A stretch of 64,000 nucleotides of DNA from Liolophura sinensis (lineage: Eukaryota > Mollusca > Polyplacophora > Chitonida > Chitonidae), in assembly GCF_032854445.1 (NCBI RefSeq), contig NC_088298.1, forward strand, positions 24,639,295 through 24,703,294, read 5' to 3'. Shown here in pieces: positions 12,701-27,700 of the stretch. How positions within the stretch are numbered: the stretch's first letter is position 1; every line of letters begins with the position of its first letter. Below the pieces are notes generated by a model. The model worked only from the letters and a program-made list of their open reading frames with translations. It ran no database searches and had not been told where the DNA came from. The position numbers and the translations under genes are program-made.

Positions 12701-15700
12701 GACAAAATCATTCACTGGTCTACCAGCTTCTATAAACAAATAAAAAACACCAAGAAACAGCACCCTCTGCACTACATCTATAAGTACCTGTGCTGATTGG
12801 TCTGTGCAGACCAGGTTTGAACAGGAGCCAGCCAATGAGAGCTGAGCCTACAAGCCAATTAGCATGATTCTGTTACAAATTACAGTTAGCACCATCACCT
12901 GATCTATATAACTAACAACACTCACAGGACACTTCTACACAAAATTATTCTAATTCAGAAACAAAACTATAAAAAAAAAATAATAATAATGAAGTAAAAT
13001 AAAGAATGGTGGATATTTTAATTGTGGACTTGTTTATAATGTCATGTTTCAAATTTGCAGCTGGGTTTTAAATTTCTTAAAACATAAGTGAAGTTTTTAT
13101 TCAATGAACTTCTGATAATGAATGAAGTCAATAAAGTATTATTGCAACATAAAATACGCTTTGCATTTTAGACTTTCATGTTTGCTACAGAGTTATCTCC
13201 CTGTAATTAAATGTGGGCTTCATATAAATTCATTCTAATAAGACAGCTTGGGTGGGAAGGGGGAGTTGGTGGAGACGGGCTCTTTAGATGTTGAATATAA
13301 TTATTTTATTTAGCTTTCACCACAGCAGACAAAGACAGGGTCATAATCAGACAGAGCACAGAAATTATACACTACTGCTGTCTAATACAGTTTTTGTACC
13401 GTTAATCTCTACAAGGTTAATATGTGGAAATTGTATCCAAACGCCTTTATGTTTGATGTTGACATCCAAATGATATATCACTGATTTCTTGGCCAGAAAA
13501 CCTTTATAACAAGGTCATGGATAACAAAGTTTACAACAACAACAAAAGACAAGATAATGAAAAAGAAAATGAAACAGAAGAAAAAAATAGTTCCAGTCTG
13601 AGAGCCTTAATCAAATTAGTAATGGTGATTTTTCATAGCACTGACATTCTGAGTGTTATTTTGATACCTAATCCATGCAGTTTTAGTCCACAATATTAGT
13701 TTTATTAACAAATTAGATATTAAGTAACAAAGTACCACATGTATCATCTTATAAGGGGCCATCTCAAAATCACAGCACAAAAATAATGCACAATGGAAAA
13801 TGAACTGATATTTACATGAAAAAGAAGAGTAGTTATCAAATTATAAAATGTTTGGAATAAAGACCTTGCAATAAAGGATGTGAATAATTTAATTTCAATT
13901 TAAACACAATCCACTGTATAAACCTGATGACACAAAGACAACTAAAATCGAAATGAAGCAGAACTTTTCACTTTAAAGGCTTTGCAACACAGAATCATAA
14001 TTTAGCATGGAGCCTTGATCATTTACTCATTCTAACAATAGTTAAATTGTCAGAAAACTTTAAGATGACCCCTTGCCCAAAAACCAGTGACCAGATTTTG
14101 TTATGCCTTGTTAGTAATTTGAGAAACAAACAACATTTGAAATACAAATTATACCAAAAAGTACTCTGATCAGCCCATTTCACGGATTTTTACCTCAAAC
14201 ATAGCATCCGTTATAATTGGAAGATTTTGGATTTGATCCAAAAGGTCGCGGAGCTCGTACAAGTTCCGCTTTGCATCGCTGAGATCTGAAAAAAACAAAA
14301 ACAGATATCACAAGGACATATTGCAGTGATGGGAAAACTAATTAATCAGTTACCCTAATTCCTCAACCTTTTTGGCATATGGAATAACAGATTTCAGTGC
14401 AACATTGTTAATTTGATTTTGGATTTACTTATTTATTTATTTATTTGATTTTTACATCGTACTCAAGAATATTTAACTAATACAGCGACAGCCAGCATTA
14501 TGGTGGTTGGAAACCACACACACCCAACGGAAACCCATGACGATCCGCAGGTTGCTGGAAGACCTTCCCACGCACGTCGGGAGAAGAAGCCAGCCTGAGC
14601 TAGACTTGAACTCACAGCCACCGCATTGGTGAGAGGCTTCTGGGTGATTAGACCGCCCTAGCGCACTAACCAACTGAGCCACAGATGCCCCATGAGTTTG
14701 AAGACAAAACCGCATGGGTTGGATTGCTAAATTTCAGGGCTTCTCATAAAGTACATAAAGTCCACACGGAATAAATGCTTTCTGAATAAACGCCTTGCAA
14801 CCATACGAAAAGGCTTAAGAATTACAGTACATCACATACGCTTATAGAAAAATCTCCAAAGAAAAGATGCCCTTTGCTTCACTGGATCCTCCAAGCGGGA
14901 ACAGAATGGGATATCGTTTGGCTGTTCAGTAAATAATGAATCAGGAATCACCGATGAGATAACAGTTCTGCTAGTTCCTCGCCAGGATAAAAATAGATGA
15001 TACAATCACTAGGTGAATCAGAGCCCTGGGCTGGACTTGAGTCCACAACCTGACTTTCATCTCTCAATGTACGGACCCTTGAACACCCCCTGGGATAGCT
15101 TACCTTTATTGCAGTGTTCTATCCCAGCCGTATCCAGCAGCCATGTAGCCACCTTGTTCTGTGACATGATGGGCGTGCCCTTAATACTGGCCTGCCGGTA
15201 GAGTGTTTCACGCTTCAGAGACCCACTCCTTGCTTTCTCAGCAAAATTTACATCTGGTGATGGAACAAAAGGGTACTATGTTTCATTTCTTGATAGAGTT
15301 CACTTTGTTAATAAAGGTAGAGAAAACACCAAGAGGAAGAACATGCTGGATGAAAGGCCATTAAACAATGTCTGGGAAAATTATGTGAATTTGGGGGGAT
15401 GCTGATATATCTTTTGTCATGTTCCTCAAATCCATCTTATAGTTAATACATTTAATATCCATTCAGTGAAAATAGAGGATAGCTGAAATTTTGTCTTGTT
15501 CTTTCTTTTCTTTTATTTTTTCAGATATGAATGTTATTACACTCTCTACCTTTGTCAATTTGGAACATTCTGAAATACATGTATTTCTACTCAGTCAGTA
15601 AGACAAATCCATCAAGTTCTACATGCAGAAGTGAAAGTGATTGGTGCAGGTTCAATAATGCAGAAGTGAAAGTGAAACTAATAAGGTGCTGTAATGCTGC

Positions 15701-18700
15701 CTTACTAGGAGACAAGGGTATGATCTCTTCTGAGGGTGAGGTCAGGTCTGTGAGTCGTGGAGTTTCCTTTGTCCCGTACGATATCTCATGCTGTCTATAC
15801 AGACGGTGGTGCTTCAGTTTGGCCAGCCACTCATTGAACTTCCCAGTGTCCTTCAACTGACCACAACAACAAAAGTTTAATACAAATGTCACAGACATTA
15901 ATTGGTTGGCTGACAATTTAACACATTACTCAAGAATATTTCATTGATATAGTTTGAATAGACACACGACAATTCTTCTATATTCAGACATTAATGTATT
16001 TTCCAAGGGTCCAATGTTATTTACATATAGTTATTCATTCATTTCAATCGTGTTGTACTTCAGAATAATTCATCCCTATGATCTTGGGGAATCAGGGCCT
16101 AATCTGGCCTCAGAAGGGCAGCGAGAGGAACCACCCGTGAAGGGCACCTCATTGTGGAATATTTCCACTCCCATACATTTTTAAGGGCCTCAGTTCCTAA
16201 GGTTGACCTCCATCCCACGTGCACATCACAACACGTAGTTGGGTCAGTCGGTCGGTCGGCATTTTTTTTTTTCTTTTTTTTTTTTGAAAGTAAATTGAAA
16301 GTAATTCCCGGCCTGCATGATCTGAATGCTAATTGAATTATCACATGTCCAATTTTCCCCACCTGCTTCAGGGCATATATTTCCGATTTTAAACGCTCTT
16401 TAAAAACCTTGTTCTTTCACAATGAAGTCAAATAATCCTTCTTGATTCTGCATCTAACATTAATTTGAGTAAATTTATGAACTTTAAACCAAAACAACTG
16501 AAGTTCAAAGGCATCCACTGCTTTCACCATTGTGGTGAAGGGATGCCAATTTGCTTTCGCCACACAGACATTATATTCGCCAAAACTAATGTGGCGAATG
16601 GCTAGCCGAAACCTAGTGACTAAGTAGATAATTAGAGTCTTATAATGAATTTGGGCTGTTTCTTTTAATTTTTTTTTTTTTTTTTTTTTTTGACGTAAAG
16701 GGGGAACGGCAGCATCCGATAATCAGATGCTGAGACGGGCTGGATTAGGCCCTGGGGATTAATCTTGGTGAAGGAAATCAGATGGTACTGAGAGAAAACC
16801 CACCGGCAGATCCCTTGAAGGGAGTTGACAGCCAAGTTATCTAGAGCCAGATTCAATCAACCCGTTTATAAGGCTACAGGTCTGAATTAACTTTGGCAGT
16901 CTAAACCACTCGCTAAGGAATTCCTTCAGGGTTTAAAAACTTAACACGTATCATCTCACCTTTATATGATAAATAGAATCTTCGGCGTCGATGTACAATC
17001 GTTGTCGTTGTTGCTTAAAAGCCAGCACTGACAGTCCTATGTCGATCACCCCATGGTACTTGCCCTTTTGGACCTGCGTTTAGAGAAGATCAACAACAAC
17101 AGTTTCAAGTGAACTCACTGCAGTAAAGCCTGAAAGACAAAGCCTACCGTTTTTGATATAAATCCTGGAATATAAAACTGCACTTTCAGAAGAGCATGAG
17201 GGCCAAAAAGTGATACTTTTGATGCCAACACTTAAGTATTTCAGGAAATTAACCAAAGTTCAAAAAAAACTCTTATGTAGCCTTACAAGAAGGATGAATC
17301 AATCAGAAGTCAGCAAAATGGGTCAACTGCAGAATACTAACCTTTAGGTGAAACACAGTAACAGTAGTTCCCTTAGCATAATGGCAATACTTATAGTTAC
17401 TATAAACATGGTAGCTATTCATTATGGCACTAGACAAAACCCTTGTACTGAACCTGATGGTACTATACCACAGAAGCTGACTTATACGTGAACTTTTCTG
17501 AACCCTTCACTATAATACCACTTGTATAAAACTCAAAATATAAACTCTTGTCTTCACCTCAGTGATAAATTATTCAGTGCATGTAAATGAAGGAAATCCT
17601 AGCTTACTAATATGGATATACTGTAATTCTTCAACCTTTTCAGGTGTTTGTAAGGTGTTTATTTAAGCACATTCTGAAGGCATTATGCTGCACAGACGAA
17701 TAAAACTACACTTTTCGTGAAGCCCTGACATTGGCCAATCCAACCAATGTAGTTTTGTCTCCAAACTGACAAATGGGTATAAACTGCGCGGAATGTTACT
17801 GTTTCATACGCAAAAAGGCTGAAGAATTGAAGTACATCAAAAATACAAACATCCAAATGTAAATTGAGTCACATATATTACATTAACGTTAAATCGAGGT
17901 TAACACACCATAAACATTTGAGATATGACAGAATCTTCAATTGCCTCAGGTTGATTCAAAGACTGAATGACTGACAAATTTTTAATCAGTCCATATTAAT
18001 AGCCATACATGTAAATGTAACAAAATATACTCACATCGCTTGGTGACTTGGCATACGTGATAATCCCTTTGTCCAAGACAAAATATCGCTGAAAAAGCAT
18101 AAAGTATATAACAGAATTTACTCAACTTTACTGATTTATTTTATTAGAATTGAGTTTTGTACTCATGTATGCTAATTCACTTTACACACAACAATAATGG
18201 TCTGGTTTATGAGAGTAGGGGACTTAATTACTTTTCTGAACTTAGACTTTGCTGTACAGGTAGGTCATGGTTCCTACACTTCAAACATTGCAACAAGCCA
18301 ACCCTCAAGATTCTGATTTCAAACTTTAAAATAACAGATCTTGCACCTCAAAGTGAGAGTTTTAAATCTGTGAAGAAAAGAGCTTTGTATGAAAACTGGA
18401 AAATGTTTAATTGGTAAGCCACCAGACTTTTGTTCAATTTACTTGTTTTAATACAGCAGGATTAGTTTGGATGCCCAACCATGCCCATAGTTGGGGACTT
18501 TTTCCGAGCTAACATTTGTCCTCACCTTGTGCCAGCCTTTTAACGGCCATTTGCGTTTTTTCATCAAGTACCCTTCGTGTTTGTCTGGTTTATCTGCACA
18601 TTTCTGCCCATCTCGCAAGCCCTCGATGAATTCCCAGTCTCGGCGCCTCCTTTTTCTGCGCGTCTTCTGCCGATTGGAGGTCTTTCCTGAACTAGATGCC

Positions 18701-21700
18701 GATGTGGCAGGCGCAGTATATGTTGCTGAGGCGTCTGCATATCCACTCCCTTCTCCCGAGATACTCTCCTCACTTCCGTCCTGGTAAATAAAGTATTAAT
18801 GAACATCCAGGTACCAAACAGATTCATCTGGTAATTACGGAACAAAATGGAATAAAAAAAAAAATTCGTTTTTTATTTCATTCAGTCTTAATGGGTTTTT
18901 TTTAAAATGATTTTCGGAGACAGAGTTTTTCAACATTTACCACAACTTAGATGATTTTTCAGTTTCATTTCAATTTTTTTTATTTCTATACCCTCCGATG
19001 ACACTGAAAAAAGGTTCTGCCTGTAAAACAGTAAGTTCAATTTGTGTGGCCTTAAAGCGAAAAAGACAAAAAACCCAAGATGATGCATATGTCAGATTAA
19101 AGACCATAAAGTACTCTCCATACACAATGATGCAATAATAATAACTGGAATCTCCTGTGGCATTTCTGACCACACTGGTACAGCGTACGTCACATCAGGT
19201 GTTTCGACACTTAACTTACACATATAGGCAGCTAGAATTCATCACTCCAAAAGCATGTACATATGGATGTCTGAATGCATCTGCTGAATGGACCGTGAAA
19301 TGCACTGTTTTCAACTGAAAACATGGCTGTGATCTCAATGGTACATTCTGAGTGTGACCTCAATGGTACACTCTGAGTGTGACCCCAATGGTACACTCTG
19401 AGTGTGACCTCAATGGTACACTCTGAGTGTGACCCCAATGGTACACTCTGAGTGTGACCTCAATGGTACACTCTGAGTGTGACCCCGATGGTACACTCTG
19501 AGTGTGACCTCAATGGTACACTTTGAGTGTGACCCCACTGGTACACTCTGAGTGTGACCCCATTGGTACACTCTGAGTGTGACCCCACTGGTACACTCTG
19601 AGTGTGACCTCAATGGTACACTCTGAGTGTGACCCCAATGGTACACTTTGAGTGTGACCCCAATGGTACACTCTGAGTGTGACCTCAATGGTACACTCTG
19701 AGTGTGACCTCGATGGTACACTCTGATTGTGACCTCAAGGGTATACTCTGAGTGTGACCCCAATGGTATACTCTGAGTGTAACCCCAATGGTACACTCTG
19801 AGTGTGACCACAATGGTATACTCTGAGTGTGACCTCAATGGTATACTATGAGTGTGACCTCAATGGTACACTCTGAGTGTGACCCCAATGGTACACTCTG
19901 AGTGTGACCTCAATGGTACACTCTGATTGTGACCTCAATGGTACACTGAGTATGACCTCAATGGTATACTCCGATTGACTCTATGCACAATCATAGGGTC
20001 TGATGTTTTAAAACCATTTTTATTTACTTGGAGAAAATAATTCTGTAAAAAAAACTCGAACTGTTTACATGGACAGTGTTTACTTTAGCGTTCACTTTGC
20101 CTTCAAGGAAACATACTTTTTTTTATACTAGAATAAACCTTCAAGGCCAAATTAAACAAAGCAATCTTTGAAATGTACAGGTACGTGCAATGATTTCCTG
20201 GAATTTTGCATCAAACTTATCACCCTGCTGTAACTTTAATCCCAATTAGCTGAATTCACATGATATTTCATCAAACTAATCACCCTGCTGTAACTTTAAT
20301 CACAATTAGCTGAATTACATGATATTTTATCAAACTTATCACCCTGCTGTAACTTTAATCACAATTAGCTGAATTCACATGATATTTCATCAAACTAATC
20401 ACCCTGCCGTAACTTTAATGACATTTAGCTAAATTCACATATTTTATCAAACTTATCACCCTGCTGTACCTTTAATCACAATTAGCTGAATTCACATGAT
20501 ATTTCACCAAACTAATCACCCTGCTGTAACTTTAATCACAATTAGCTGAATTCACATGATATTTCACCAAACTCATCACCCTGCTGTAACTTTAATTACA
20601 TTTGGCTGAATTCACATGATATTTCTTCAAACTTATCACCCTGCTGTAACTTTAATCACAATTAGCTGAATTCACATGATATTTCACCAAACTAATCACC
20701 CTGCTGTAACTTTAATCACAATAAGCTGAATTCACATGATATTTCATCAAACGTATCACCCTGCTGTAACTTTAATTACATTTGGCTGAATTCACATGAT
20801 ATTTTATCAAACTTATCACCCTGCTGCAACTTTAATCACAATTAGCTGAATTCACGTGATATTTCACCAAACTTATCACCCTGCTGTAACTTTTATCACA
20901 ATTAGCTGAATTCACATGATATTTTACCAAACTTATCACCCTGCTGTAACTTTTATCACAATTAGCTGAATTCACATGATATTTTACCAAACTTATCACC
21001 CTGCTGTAACTTTAATCACATTTGGCTGAATTCACATGATATTTTACCAAACTTATCACCCTGCTGTAACTTTAATCACAATTAGCTGAATTCACATGAT
21101 ATTTTATCAAACTTATCACCTTGCTGTAACTTTAATCACATTTGGCTGAATTCACATATTTCATCAAACTTATCACCCTGCTGTAACTTTAATTACATTT
21201 GGCTGAATTCACATGATATTTCTTCAAACTTATCACCCTGCTGTAACTTTAATCACAATTAGCTGAATTCACATGATATTTTACCAAACTTATCACCCTG
21301 CTGTAACTTTAATCACATTTGGCTGAATTCACGATATTTTATCAAACTTATCACCCTGCTGCAACTTTAATCACAATTAGCTGAATTCACGTGATATTTC
21401 ACCAAACTTATCACCCTGCTGTAACTTTTATCACAATTAGCTGAATTCACATGATATTTCTTCAAACTTATCACCCTGCTGTAACTTTAATCACAATTAG
21501 CTGAATTACATGATATTTTATCAAACTTATCACCCTGCTGTAACTTTAATCACAATTAGCTGAATTCACATGATATTTCATCAAACTAATCACCCTGCCG
21601 TAACTTTAATGACATTTAGCTAAATTCACATATTTTATCAAACTTATCACCCTGCTGTACCTTTAATCACAATTAGCTGAATTCACATGATATTTCACCA

Positions 21701-24700
21701 AACTAATCACCCTGCTGTAACTTTAATCACAATTAGCTGAATTCACATGATATTTCACCAAACTCATCACCCTGCTGTAACTTTAATTACATTTGGCTGA
21801 ATTCACATGATATTTCTTCAAACTTATCACCCTGCTGTAACTTTAATCACAATTAGCTGAATTCACATGATATTTCACCAAACTAATCACCCTGCTGTAA
21901 CTTTAATCACAATAAGCTGAATTCACATGATATTTCATCAAACGTATCACCCTGCTGTAACTTTAATTACATTTGGCTGAATTCACATGATATTTTATCA
22001 AACTTATCACCCTGCTGCAACTTTAATCACAATTAGCTGAATTCACGTGATATTTCACCAAACTTATCACCCTGCTGTAACTTTTATCACAATTAGCTGA
22101 ATTCACATGATATTTTACCAAACTTATCACCCTGCTGTAACTTTTATCACAATTAGCTGAATTCACATGATATTTTACCAAACTTATCACCCTGCTGTAA
22201 CTTTAATCACATTTGGCTGAATTCACATGATATTTCACCAAACTTATCACCCTGCTGTAACTTTAATCACAATTAGCTGAATTCACATGATATTTTACCA
22301 AACTTATCACCCTGCTGTAACTTTAATCACATTTGGCTGAATTCACATGATATTTTACCAAACTTATCACCCTGCTGTAACTTTAATCACAATTAGCTGA
22401 ATTCACATGATATTTTACCAAACTTATCACCCTGCTGTAACTTTAATCACATTTGGCTGAATTCACATGATATTTTACCAAACTTATCACCCTGCTGTAA
22501 CTTTAATCACAATTAGCTGAATTCACATGATATTTTATCAAACTTATCACCTTGCTGTAACTTTAATCACATTTGGCTGAATTCACATATTTCATCAAAC
22601 TTATCACCCTGCTGTAACTTTAATTACATTTGGCTGAATTCACATGATATTTCTTCAAACTTATCACCCTGCTGTAACTTTAATCACAATTAGCTGAATT
22701 CACATGATATTTTACCAAACTTATCACCCTGCTGTAACTTTAATCACATTTGGCTGAATTCACGATATTTTACCAAACTTATCACCCTGCTGTAACTTTG
22801 ATCACATTTGGCTGAATTCACATGATATTTCATCAAACTTATCAACCTGCTGTAACTTTAATCACAATTAGCTGAATTACATGATATTTCATCAAACTAA
22901 TCCCCTGCTGTAACTTTAATCACAATAAGCTGAATTCACATGATATTTCATCAAACTAATCACCCTGCTGTAACTTTAATTACATTTGGCTGAATTCACA
23001 TGATATTTCACCAAACTTATCACCCTGCTGTAACTTTAATTACATTTGGCTGAATTCACATGATATTTCTTCAAACTTATCACCCTGCTGTAACTTTAAT
23101 CACAATTACCTGAATTCACATGATATTTCACCAAACTAATCACCCTGCTGTAACTTTAATCACAATTAGCTGAATTCACACGATATTTTACCAAACTTAT
23201 CACCCTGCTGTAACTTTAATCACATTTGGCTGAATTCACATAATATTTCATCAAACTAATCACCCTGCTGTAACTTTAATCACATTTGGCTGAATTCACA
23301 TGATATTTCATCAAACTTATCACCCTGCTGTAACTTTAATTACATTTGGCTAAATTCACATATTTCACCAAACTTATCATCCTGCTGTAACTTTAATTAC
23401 ATTTGGCTGAATTCACATGATATTTCTTCAAACTTATCACCCTGCTGTAACTTTAATCACAATTAGCTGAATTCACATGATATTTCACCAAACTAATCAC
23501 CCTGCTGTAACTTTAATCACAATAAGCTGAATTCACATGATATTTCACCAAACTTATCACCCTGCTGTAACTTTAATCACAATTAGCTGAATTCACATGA
23601 TATTTTATCAAACTTATCACCTTGCTGCAACTTTAATCACATTTGGCTGAATTCACATATTTCTTCAAACTTATCACCCTGCTCTAACTTTATTTACATT
23701 TGGCTGAATTCACATGATATTTCACCAAACTTATCACCCTGCTGTAACTTTAATCACAATTAGCTGAATTCACATGATATTTTACCAAACTTATCACCCT
23801 GCTGTAACTTTAATTACATTTGGCTGAATTCACATGATATTTTACCAAACTTATCAACCTGCTGCAACTTAAATCACAATTAGCTGAATTCACATGATAT
23901 TTTATCAAACTTATCACCTTGCTGTAACTTTAATCACATTTGGCTGAATTCACATATTTCATCAAACTTATCACCCTGCTGTAACTTTTATCACAATTAG
24001 CTGAATTCACATGATATTTCATCAAACTTATCACCCTGCTGTAACTTTAATCACATTTGGCTGAATTCACATGATATTTTACCAAACTTATCACCCTGCT
24101 GTAACTTTAATCACAATTAGCTGAATTCACATGATATTTTATCAAACTTATCACCTTGCTGCAACTTTAATCACATTTGGCTGAATTCACATATGTCATC
24201 AAACTTATCACCCTGCTGTAACTTTAATTACATTTGGCCGAATTCACATGATATTTCTTCAAACTTATCACCCTGCTCTAACTTTATTTACATTTGGCTG
24301 AATTCACATGACATTTCACCAAACTTATCACCCTGCTGTAACTTTAATCACAATTAGCTGAATTCACATGATATTTTACCAAACTTATCACCCTGCTGTA
24401 ACTTTAATTACATTTGGCTGAATTCACATGATATTTTACCAAACTTATCACCCTGCTGTAACTTTAATCACAATTAGCTGAATTCACATGATATTTTATC
24501 AAACTTATCACCTTGCTGTAACTTTAATCACATTTGGCTGAATTCACATATTTCATCAAACTTATCACCCTGCTGTAACTTTAATTACATTTGGCCGAAT
24601 TCACATGATATTTCATCAAACTTATCACCCTGCTGTAACTTTAATTACATTTGGCTGAATTCACATGATATTTTACCAAACTTATCACCCTGCTGTATCT

Positions 24701-27700
24701 TTAATCACAATTAGCTGAATTCACACGATATTTCATCAAACTTATCACCCTGCTGTAACTTTAATCACATTTGGCTGAATTCACATGATATTTTACCAAA
24801 CTTATCACCCTGCTGTAACTTTAATCACAATTAGCTGAATTCACATGATATTTTATCAAACTTATCACCTTGCTGCAACTTTAATCACATTTGGCTGAAT
24901 TCACATATTTCATCAAACTTATCACCCTGCTGTAACTTTAAACACATTTGGCTGAATTCACATGATATTTGTTCAAACTTATCACCCTGCTGTAACTTTA
25001 ATTACATTTGGCTGAATTCACATGATATTTTACCAAACTTATCACCCTGCTGTAACTTTAATCACAATTAGCTGAATTCACATGATATTTTACCAAACTT
25101 ATCACCCTGCTGTAACTTTAATCACAATTAGCTGAATTCACATGATATTTTATCAAACTTATCACCTTGCTGCAACTTTAATCACATTTGGCTGAATTCA
25201 CATATTTCTTCAAACTTATCACCCTGCTCTAACTTTATTTACATTTGGCTGAATTCACATGATATTTCACCAAACTTATCACCCTGCTGTAACTTTAATC
25301 ACAATTAGCTGAATTCACATGATATTTTACCAAACTTATCACCCTGCTGTAACTTTAATTACATTTGGCTGAATTCACATGATATTTTACCAAACTTATC
25401 ACCGTGCTGTAACTTTAATCACAATTAGCTGAGTTCACATGATATTTTATCAAACTTATCACCTTGCTGTAACTTTAATCACATTTGGCTGAATTCACAT
25501 ATTTCATCAAACTTATCACCCTGCTGTAACTTTAATTACATTTGGCTGAATTCACATGATATTTCTTCAAACTTATCACCCTGCTGTAACTTTAATTACA
25601 TTTGGCTGAATTCACATGATATTTTACCAAACTTATCACCCTGCTGTATCTTTAATCACAATTAGCTGAATTCACACGATATTTCATCAAACTTATCACC
25701 CTGCTGTAACTTTAATCACATTTGGCTGAATTCACATGATATTTTATCAAACTTATCACCTTGCTGCAACTTTAATCACATTTGGCTGAATTCACATATT
25801 TCATCAAACTTATCACCCTGCTGTAACTTTAATTACATTTGGCTGAATTCACATGATATTTCTTCAAACTTATCACCCTGCTGTAACTTAAATTACATTT
25901 GGCTGAATTCACATGATATTTTACCAAACTTATCACCCTGCTGTAACTTTAATTACATTTGGCTGAATTCACATGATATTTCTTCAAACTTATCACCCTG
26001 CTGTAACTTTAATCACAATTAGCTGAATTCACATATTTCATCAAACTTATCACCCTGCTGTAACTTTAATTACATTTGGCCGAATTCACATGATATTTCT
26101 TCAAACTTATCACCCTGCTGTAACTTTAATTACATTTGGCTGAATTCACATGATATTTTACCAAACTTATCACCCTGCTGTATCTTTAATCACAATTAGC
26201 TGAATTCACACGATATTTCATCAAACTTATCACCCTGCTGTAACTTTAATCACATTTGGCTGAATTCACATGATATTTTACCAAACTTATCACCCTGCTG
26301 TAACTTTAATCACAATTAGCTGAATTCACATGATATTTTATCAAACTTATCACCTTGCTGCAACTTTAATCACATTTGGCTGAATTCACATATTTCATCA
26401 AACTTATCACCCTGCTGTAACTTTAATTACATTTGGCCGAATTCACATGATATTTCTTCAAACTTATCACCCTGCTGTAACTTAAATTACATTTGGCTGA
26501 ATTCACATGATATTTTACCAAACTTATCACCCTGCTGTAACTTTAATCACAATAAGCTGAATTCACATGATATTTTACCAAACTTATCACCCTGCTGTAA
26601 CTTTAATTACATTTGGCTGAATTCACATGATATTTTACCAAACTTATCACCCTGCTGTAACTTTAATCACAATTAGCTGAATTCACATGATATTTTATCA
26701 AACTTATCACCTTGCTGTAACTTTAATCACATTTGGCTGAATTCACATATTTCATCAAACTTATCACCCTGCTGTAACTTTAATTACATTTGGCCGAATT
26801 CACATGATATTTCTTCAAACTTATCACCCTGCTGTAACTTTAATTACATTTGGCTGAATTCACATGATATTTCACCAAACTTATCACCCTGCTGTAACTT
26901 TAATCACATTTGGCTGAATTCACATGATATTTCTTCAAACTTATCACCCTGCTGTAACTTTAATCACAATCAGCTGAATTCACGATATTTTATCAAACTT
27001 ATCACCCTGCTGTAACTTTAATCACATTTTGCTGAATTCACATGATATTTCATCAAACTTATCACCCTGCTGTAACTTTTATCACAATTAGCTGAATTCA
27101 CATGATATTTTACCACACTTATCACCCTGCTGTAACTTTAATCACATTTGGCTGAATTCACATGATATTTTACCAAACTTATCACCCTGCTGTAACTTTT
27201 ATCACAATTAGCTGAATTCACATGATATTTTACCAAACTTATCACCCTGCTGTAACTTTAATCACAATTAGCTGAATTCACATGATATTTTACCAAACTT
27301 ATCATCCTGCTGTAACTTTGATCACATTTGGCTGAATTCACATGATATTTCACCAAACTTATCACCCTGCTGTAACTTTAATCACAATTAGCTGAATTCA
27401 CATGATATTTTACCAAACTTATCACCCTGCTGTAACTTTGATCACATTTGGCTGAATTCACATGATATTTCATCAAACTTATCACCCTGCTGTAACTTTA
27501 ATCACATTTGGCTGAATTGGTTTGTCTCTAACATAATCATCACAATCATCATACTGTGTTTAATTTCAGCAGCATATCAAAAGTCTTAACAGTTCACTTC
27601 CAACAGCATCCATGACAACTGCCCAGTCTGATATACATGTAACTAACAGTCCTTCATGTACTGTCACACATAACTACCCGTGAAAGACTCTATAACGAGT

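Larger units (their letters stand above)
14286..15103 (-). other. ORP intron 6, with nested transposons
   Basis: Almost the whole of this 818-bp intron is a MITE (14351-14830) split by a SINE (14430-14691). Confidence 0.75.

Noticed and set aside
15587-15916. Stand-alone 109-residue minus-strand gene
   Set aside because: Only 15706-15856 of it is exon (ORP exon 5); the ends are intron sequence read through.
20203-27518. CRISPR-like regular repeats
   Set aside because: Units follow each other directly without unique spacers, in an animal intron with no cas genes; it is satellite DNA.
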